From an uncultured Pseudomonadales bacterium (GTDB lineage Bacteria > Pseudomonadota > Gammaproteobacteria > Pseudomonadales > Azotimanducaceae): DNA of 64,000 nt. Below the pieces are notes generated by a model, which was given only the letters and a program-made list of their open reading frames with translations, did no database searches and was not told the origin of the DNA. The stretch lies in assembly GCA_958296405.1 (NCBI GenBank), contig OY282519.1:1782132-1846131 (forward strand), written 5' to 3'. Positions within the stretch are counted from its first letter, which is position 1. Every line of letters starts with the position of its first letter. This document shows, in pieces, positions 59,340 through 64,000 of this stretch. A program made the translations under genes and the position numbers.

Positions 59340-60317
59340 ATGCTACAACAACTGCAACAAACCGGCGCCCCGTATCGGCTAGAATCGGCGCCAAGCGCAC
59401 TCTGGCCAACGGCTTTGCTCGCACTCTACCCGAGATTCGTCGCAATGTTGCGCCTGCTTGCGATGGTGGGCATCGTAGTGGGCATTGGCGCGATCTTGGC
59501 GCGTTCCGCGTGGTTCTTCATCGTGGGCCCCGAGGCTGTTGCCATCGCGGCGCTGCCGCGCGCCGCCGCGCCGCCGCAAGCCGCTTTCAACGTCGACCAA
59601 GTGGCCACCGCCAATCTCTTTGGGGATCCGGCGGCCGCCAACCAGCGCGCGTCCGAGAACGCACTGCGTGACACGCCGGACACGCGGTTGAACTTGGAAC
59701 TCGCCGCCGTGTACCAAGCCGACAACCCAGAGGATTCGCTTGCGATCATTGGGGCGCAAGGGCGCGCGCACGAGGCATACCGGATTGGCGACGCCATTCC
59801 CGGCAATGCCCGGCTGGTGCAGATACACCGCGGGCAGGTGGTCATCAGCCGCGATGGCGTCCGCGAACGGCTGCGCTTCGACGAAGACCCGCCAACCTTC
59901 GTTGCGCAATTCGAGCAGGATGACGAAGCATCGGCCGCGGCGCCGCGCATGCCGGCCGCGGCGCCGTTGCCGGTGCGCTCGGATGCCGAGCCGCTGCCGC
60001 CGGCGGGGCGCCAAGTGGCCCGCGCAGACTGGGACCGACTGCTCGAAGCGCCTCAAGATGCCTTGGAAGCCACTGGCTTGGCTGCCGTCTCCGACGCCGA
60101 TGTGCGCGGCTATCGCGTGGGGCCGCTGGCCAGCTCGCCGCACCTCGCCCGCACTGGCTTGCAGTCTGGCGATGTCATCCTGTCGATGAACGGCCGCCCG
60201 GTGGGCGACCTGAGCCAAGATCGGGCACGGCTTGACGAAGCGATCGCCGGTGGTTCCGTGCGCCTCGAGATTCAACGCGGCGAGCGGCGCTTCTTCGTCA
60301 CCGCGGCGGTGCCTTGA
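59340..60317 (+). CDS. gspC: Type II secretion system protein C
   Basis: GspC links the inner-membrane platform to the secretin. The 325-residue protein has a cytosolic start, one transmembrane helix (near residues 36-60), a homology region with TANLFGDPAAA and LNLELAAVYQADNPEDSLAI, then GDAIPGNARLVQIHRGQVVI, a low-complexity linker, and a PDZ domain (YRVGPLASSPHLARTGLQSG, then GDVILSMNGRPVGDL). GGAGAGG precedes the ATG. gspD follows 28 nt after its stop. Confidence 0.93.
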   Translation: MLQQLQQTGAPYRLESAPSALWPTALLALYPRFVAMLRLLAMVGIVVGIGAILARSAWFFIVGPEAVAIAALPRAAAPPQAAFNVDQVATANLFGDPAAANQRASENALRDTPDTRLNLELAAVYQADNPEDSLAIIGAQGRAHEAYRIGDAIPGNARLVQIHRGQVVISRDGVRERLRFDEDPPTFVAQFEQDDEASAAAPRMPAAAPLPVRSDAEPLPPAGRQVARADWDRLLEAPQDALEATGLAAVSDADVRGYRVGPLASSPHLARTGLQSGDVILSMNGRPVGDLSQDRARLDEAIAGGSVRLEIQRGERRFFVTAAVP

Positions 60318-60345
60318 TGGCGTCTGGCTGGACGGGTTCCATGCA

Positions 60346-62295
60346 ATGAGCAAGCGCTCTGCCACCACCCTGTGCTTGGCTGCCGTGTGCGCATTGGCCT
60401 TCGGCTTGCCGGGGCTTGCCCAGCAAGATGGCCTCACGCCGGTGAATGGCCAGACATGGGAGGTGAACACCCGCGATCAGGACATCCGCCAGTTCATCGC
60501 CCAAGTCTCTGAGATTACCGGCAAGACGTTCATCGTGGATCCGCGCGTCAAGGGCCCGGTCACCATCGTCTCGAGCGCGCGGCTGGATGCGGAGGGCGTC
60601 TACCAGCTGCTGCTCTCCGTGCTGCGCGTACACGGCTTCGGCGTGTTCCACGCCGGCGACGTCATCCATGTGGTGCAGAACCCAACCGTGGTCAAGCAGA
60701 CTGGCGGCGCCGATGAGTCGGCGCCCACTGGGTCGCCGCTGGAAGTCGTCACGCAAGTCATCACCGCGCAGAATGTGGACGCCGCGGAGCTGGTGAAGAT
60801 TCTGCGGCCGATGATCCCGCAGTACGGCCACATCGCCGCGGTGGCGAACCCGAACGTCGTCATCTTGAGCGACCACGCGGACAACATCGCGCGCCTCATG
60901 CGCATCATCGCGCAAATCGACGTCGCCAACGACGCCGAGTTCGTGATGCGCCCGTTGCGCCACGCTTGGGTCGGCAACGTGGTGGAAATTCTCACTAAGG
61001 TGGCGCCGGATCAGATCGGCCAAGCCGCCGCGGCCGGTCCGCAGGCGATCCAACTCATCGCCAACGAACGCAACAACAGCCTCATCATGCGTGGCCAACC
61101 GCGCCCGGTCGCCGTGATCTTGAACTTGGTGGACAAGCTCGACGTCGAGGCCACCGCCGCGGAAGCCGCGCAGGTGATTCGCTTGGCCCACGCGCAGGCT
61201 GCCGAAGTGGTGGACATCCTCACTGGCCTCTTCGTCGATGAGCAGTTGCAGGGCGATGTCGGGAGCCCCGGCGTCACCATTCGCGCGGACGAATCGTTGA
61301 ATGCCATCGTCGCGCGCGCCGACCCCGGCACCATGAGCGAGATTTTGGAAGTTGTGGCGATGCTGGACGTGCGGCGCACCCAAGTGCTCATCGAGGCCGC
61401 CATCGCCGAAGTCTCCGTCGGCGACCTGTTCTCCCTTGGCGTCGAGTTGGCTGGTGTGGATGCCCGCGGCACGGCGCTGCCAACCTTCAACACCACGCTG
61501 AACGGCATCATCACAGAATTGCTGTCCGACGGCGCGCTGGAAGGCGGCACGGTGGATTCCATCGAGCTGGCCAACGCCGCGGAGGTGCCCACCGTCGCCG
61601 TGGCCAAGCTGGATCCGGACGGCATCTCCTTCGGCGCCGTGCTGAACGCGCTGGCCACCAACGTCGCGGCAGACTTGCTCTCCGCGCCAAGCGTGCTCAC
61701 CCTCGACAACCATGAAGCGAAGAACCTCGTTGGCCAGAACGTGCCGTTCCGGTCTGGCTCCTTCACCACTACCACCGATGGCGCCAGCAATCCGTTCAAC
61801 ACGGTGGAGCGCCAAGACATCGGCATCACGTTCACTGTCACGCCGCACATCTACGAAGGCTCGGCCGTGCGGTTGGAGGTGCATCTCACCGTGGAAAACT
61901 TGACGGAATCCGGCATTGGCGGCGGCGCCACCGTCAACGCGGCAGACCTCATCACGCAGAAGCGGGAAATCCAGACCACGGTGCTTGCGGACGACCAGCA
62001 GACCATCGCGCTTGGCGGCTTGATCCAGGATGACATCCGCGCCACCAACAAGAAGGTGCCGTTGCTCGGCGACATCCCCGGCCTTGGCCGCTTGTTCCGC
62101 AGCCGGCGCGACACGCGGGACAAGCGCAACCTCATCATCTTTCTGCGTCCGACGGTGTTGAGCTCCAAGGATGATGTGCGCGTGACCACGGACCGCCTCT
62201 ACAAACGCATTTACGAAGTGCAGATTGAGGCGCGCCCCGAGAGCGCGCCGCCGCCAGCGCCGGATGGCCTATACGGCGGCCGCCAGAACGACTGA
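60346..62295 (+). CDS. gspD: Type II secretion system secretin GspD
   Basis: GspD forms the outer-membrane channel of the type II secretion system. The 649-residue protein has a signal peptide (SATTLCLAAVCALAFGLPGL), the N0 domain (WEVNTRDQDIRQFIAQVSEI), three N1-N3 repeats (TQVITAQNVDAAELVKILRP, MRPLRHAWVGNVVEILTKV and IRLAHAQAAEVVDILTGLF), and the secretin core (VLIEAAIAEV, LSAPSVLTLDN, VPLLGDIPGLGRLFRS). ATG 60346 gives the signal peptide at the N terminus; a longer frame from 60232 overlaps gspC. Confidence 0.96.
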   Translation: MSKRSATTLCLAAVCALAFGLPGLAQQDGLTPVNGQTWEVNTRDQDIRQFIAQVSEITGKTFIVDPRVKGPVTIVSSARLDAEGVYQLLLSVLRVHGFGVFHAGDVIHVVQNPTVVKQTGGADESAPTGSPLEVVTQVITAQNVDAAELVKILRPMIPQYGHIAAVANPNVVILSDHADNIARLMRIIAQIDVANDAEFVMRPLRHAWVGNVVEILTKVAPDQIGQAAAAGPQAIQLIANERNNSLIMRGQPRPVAVILNLVDKLDVEATAAEAAQVIRLAHAQAAEVVDILTGLFVDEQLQGDVGSPGVTIRADESLNAIVARADPGTMSEILEVVAMLDVRRTQVLIEAAIAEVSVGDLFSLGVELAGVDARGTALPTFNTTLNGIITELLSDGALEGGTVDSIELANAAEVPTVAVAKLDPDGISFGAVLNALATNVAADLLSAPSVLTLDNHEAKNLVGQNVPFRSGSFTTTTDGASNPFNTVERQDIGITFTVTPHIYEGSAVRLEVHLTVENLTESGIGGGATVNAADLITQKREIQTTVLADDQQTIALGGLIQDDIRATNKKVPLLGDIPGLGRLFRSRRDTRDKRNLIIFLRPTVLSSKDDVRVTTDRLYKRIYEVQIEARPESAPPPAPDGLYGGRQND

Positions 62296-62310
62296 GCCCA
62301 GCCGAGCGGT

Positions 62311-64000
62311 GTGAAGGCCCGCCTCAAGCGCTTCAACTTCGCCGTGGCCAGCGCGGTGACGCGATGGCTCACGCGGCCGACGGCAGTCGGTGCCGAGGAA
62401 GTTCGGGGCGAGAACTTGGTCTATGTGTTGGGCCACCGCTCGCTGACGGACGTCATCGTGTTGGACCTCATGGCGGCGCGCTGCGGCTTGGCGCGGCCCA
62501 CGGCGCCGCTCGCCGCCGACGGGCTCGACGAGGCGCGGCGCTTCTTCTTTCTCAACCGCGGCGCCGGGGCATTGCGCCGCCATGTGATGCGCGAGTATTC
62601 GGCGCGCTGGCTGCGCCTTGAAGACTGGCTGCTTGCAGGGCCGGAGCGGGCGGCGACGTTGGTTCCGGTGTCCGTGTTCTGGGGTCGCGCCGCGAACAAG
62701 GAGCGCTCGTTCACGCGGGCGCTGTTGTCGGAGGATTGGGCGGCCACGTCGCGTTTCCGGCGCTTCTTGAGCCTGTTTCTCAACCGCACGGACATCTTGG
62801 TGCAGTTCGGCGCGCCGGTGCCGTGGCGCAGCGTCCTCGATCCGAACATGGACAAGGGCCGCATGACGCGGCGCACGGCGCGGCTGTTGCGCGTGAAGTT
62901 CCGCAATCAGCGCACGGCCGCCTTGGGGCCAGACCTCTCGCATCGGCGCACCTTGGTGGAGGACATCTTGGCGAGCCGCGCCGTGCGCGACGCCATCGAC
63001 CGCGAGCCGGACGCGGATCGCCCAGAGGCGCTCAAGCTGGCGCGGCGTTATGCCAACGGCATCGCGTCGGACATGTCCTACCCCACCATCCGCTTATTGA
63101 ATCGCGTGCTCACCTGGTTCTGGAATCGCATCTACGATGGCGTGGAGGTGGCGGGGTTCGAGCGCGTGGCGGCGGTTGCGGACACCCACACGGTTGTTTA
63201 CGCGCCGAGCCACCGCTCGCACATCGACTATCTGCTGCTCTCCTACGTCCTGTTCCACCGCGGCTTGATGATTCCGCACATCGCGTCTGGCGAGAACATG
63301 AACATGGCGTTGGCGGGGCCGCTGCTGCGCCGCGGCGGCGCCTTCTTCATGCGCCGGCGATTCTTGGACGATCGGCTCTACACGGCGGTGTTCAGCGAGT
63401 ATTTCTATCGTGTGCTGCGCCGCGGCCACTCGGTGGAGTACTTCATCGAGGGCGGCCGTTCGCGCACCGGCCGGCTGCTGCGCCCGCGCACGGGGCTGCT
63501 CACCATGACGGTGGGCTGCGCGCGGCGCGGCGTGCCGCGGCCGTTGGCGCTGGTGCCCGTGTACATCGGCTACGAGAAGCTCATCGAGGCGGGCGCCTAC
63601 TTGGAGGAGCTGCGCGGCGCGGCGAAGACACCGGAATCTGCCGGCGGGGTGTTGCGCAACTGGCGGTTGCTGCGGCAATCCTTTGGCAAGGTGGCGCTCA
63701 ACTTCGGCGAACCGATTGAGCTCGATGCGTTCATTGCGGCGCGCCGGGAAGATCGCCCAGCCATCGCATTGGGCATGGAGACGCTGGTGCGGATCAACGC
63801 CGCCGCTTCCGTCAACGCCGTCAACTTGGTGACGCTTTGCACGCTCTCCATGCCGCGCCAAGCCATTGACGAACGCCTGTTGCACGAGCAAATCGACTGT
63901 CTGCGCGCGCTCTTGACACACGCGGCGAACCCGCACCGGCGCCGCGTGACGCCGCTGCCGGCGGCGGAGGTGGTGGCGGCGGTGGAACAGCTCGGGCTGC
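62311..64000 (+). CDS. plsB: Glycerol-3-phosphate 1-O-acyltransferase, partial (runs off the right edge)
   Basis: PlsB acylates the sn-1 position of glycerol-3-phosphate at the inner membrane, the first step of phospholipid synthesis. The first 563 codons are present of about 800 in the family. It has VYVLGHRSLTDVIVLDL near the N terminus, the acyltransferase HX4D motif in APSHRSHIDYLLLSYVLFHR, the substrate motif EYFIEGGRSRTGRLL and PLALVPVYIGYEKLIE. A GTG at 62311 is the first plausible start, 15 nt after gspD; no strong ribosome binding site is seen. Confidence 0.93.
   Translation, partial: MKARLKRFNFAVASAVTRWLTRPTAVGAEEVRGENLVYVLGHRSLTDVIVLDLMAARCGLARPTAPLAADGLDEARRFFFLNRGAGALRRHVMREYSARWLRLEDWLLAGPERAATLVPVSVFWGRAANKERSFTRALLSEDWAATSRFRRFLSLFLNRTDILVQFGAPVPWRSVLDPNMDKGRMTRRTARLLRVKFRNQRTAALGPDLSHRRTLVEDILASRAVRDAIDREPDADRPEALKLARRYANGIASDMSYPTIRLLNRVLTWFWNRIYDGVEVAGFERVAAVADTHTVVYAPSHRSHIDYLLLSYVLFHRGLMIPHIASGENMNMALAGPLLRRGGAFFMRRRFLDDRLYTAVFSEYFYRVLRRGHSVEYFIEGGRSRTGRLLRPRTGLLTMTVGCARRGVPRPLALVPVYIGYEKLIEAGAYLEELRGAAKTPESAGGVLRNWRLLRQSFGKVALNFGEPIELDAFIAARREDRPAIALGMETLVRINAAASVNAVNLVTLCTLSMPRQAIDERLLHEQIDCLRALLTHAANPHRRRVTPLPAAEVVAAVEQLGL

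Overview
The window is a GC-rich chromosomal segment of a gammaproteobacterium, judged from gene order and protein similarity. It carries the syntenic blocks smpB...ratA-ratB/bamE/recN, hrcA-grpE-dnaK-dnaJ-dapB-carA-carB-greA-rlmE-ftsH-folP-glmM-tpiA-secG-tRNA-Leu, tRNA-fMet-rimP-nusA-infB-rbfA-truB-rpsO-pnp and frr/tsf-rpsB/map-glnD, plus type II secretion genes and plsB. GTG and TTG starts are frequent. No genus can be named from the sequence alone.

Layout. 1-2735: hemD (cut by the left edge) and hemC on the minus strand, divergent from argH. 2823-3804: a small membrane-anchored DDN-like protein, the wreck of a DUF3604 gene and a small unknown ORF. 3969-8795: smpB, a sodium-dependent transporter, ratA, ratB, bamE, recN. 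8866-14755: hrcA, grpE, dnaK, dnaJ, dapB, with heat-shock-type (sigma-32-like) promoters before grpE and dnaK. 14891-19660 (island A): an unknown membrane protein, an orphan adenine DNA methyltransferase, a DUF5131 three-Cys-motif protein overlapping its TcmP partner, and a frameshifted C-terminal fragment of a type ISP restriction-modification enzyme. 19720-30830: carA (with a promoter and terminator-like hairpin packed against its start), carB, greA, rlmE, ftsH, folP, glmM, tpiA, secG, tRNA-Leu(GAG). 30960-37190 (island B): a broken ISNCY-type transposase, then an operon of a C5-cytosine methyltransferase, a Vsr-like nuclease with altered key residues and a MORC-like GHL ATPase fused to a PD-(D/E)XK nuclease, followed by a cut-off gene start and a decayed KGGVGR-type ATPase. 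37325-46086: tRNA-fMet, rimP, nusA, infB, rbfA, truB, rpsO, pnp. 46466-48420 (island C): an RloA/RloB pair. 48417-51358 (minus): a small unknown ORF, frr, tsf, rpsB, without the usual pyrH. 51625-64000: map, glnD, dapC, dapD, dapE, gspN, gspC, gspD and the first two thirds of plsB.

How it fits together. Most of the window is core machinery: translation and RNA decay, proteostasis, lysine/diaminopimelate, carbamoyl phosphate, haem and outer-membrane functions. Three insertions at joints of these conserved operons (dapB/carA, tRNA-Leu/tRNA-fMet, pnp/frr) all carry defence-like genes, and two of them also carry pseudogenes, which points to repeated gain and decay. The most notable candidates are the MORC-like ATPase-nuclease operon and the methyltransferase plus DUF5131/TcmP module.
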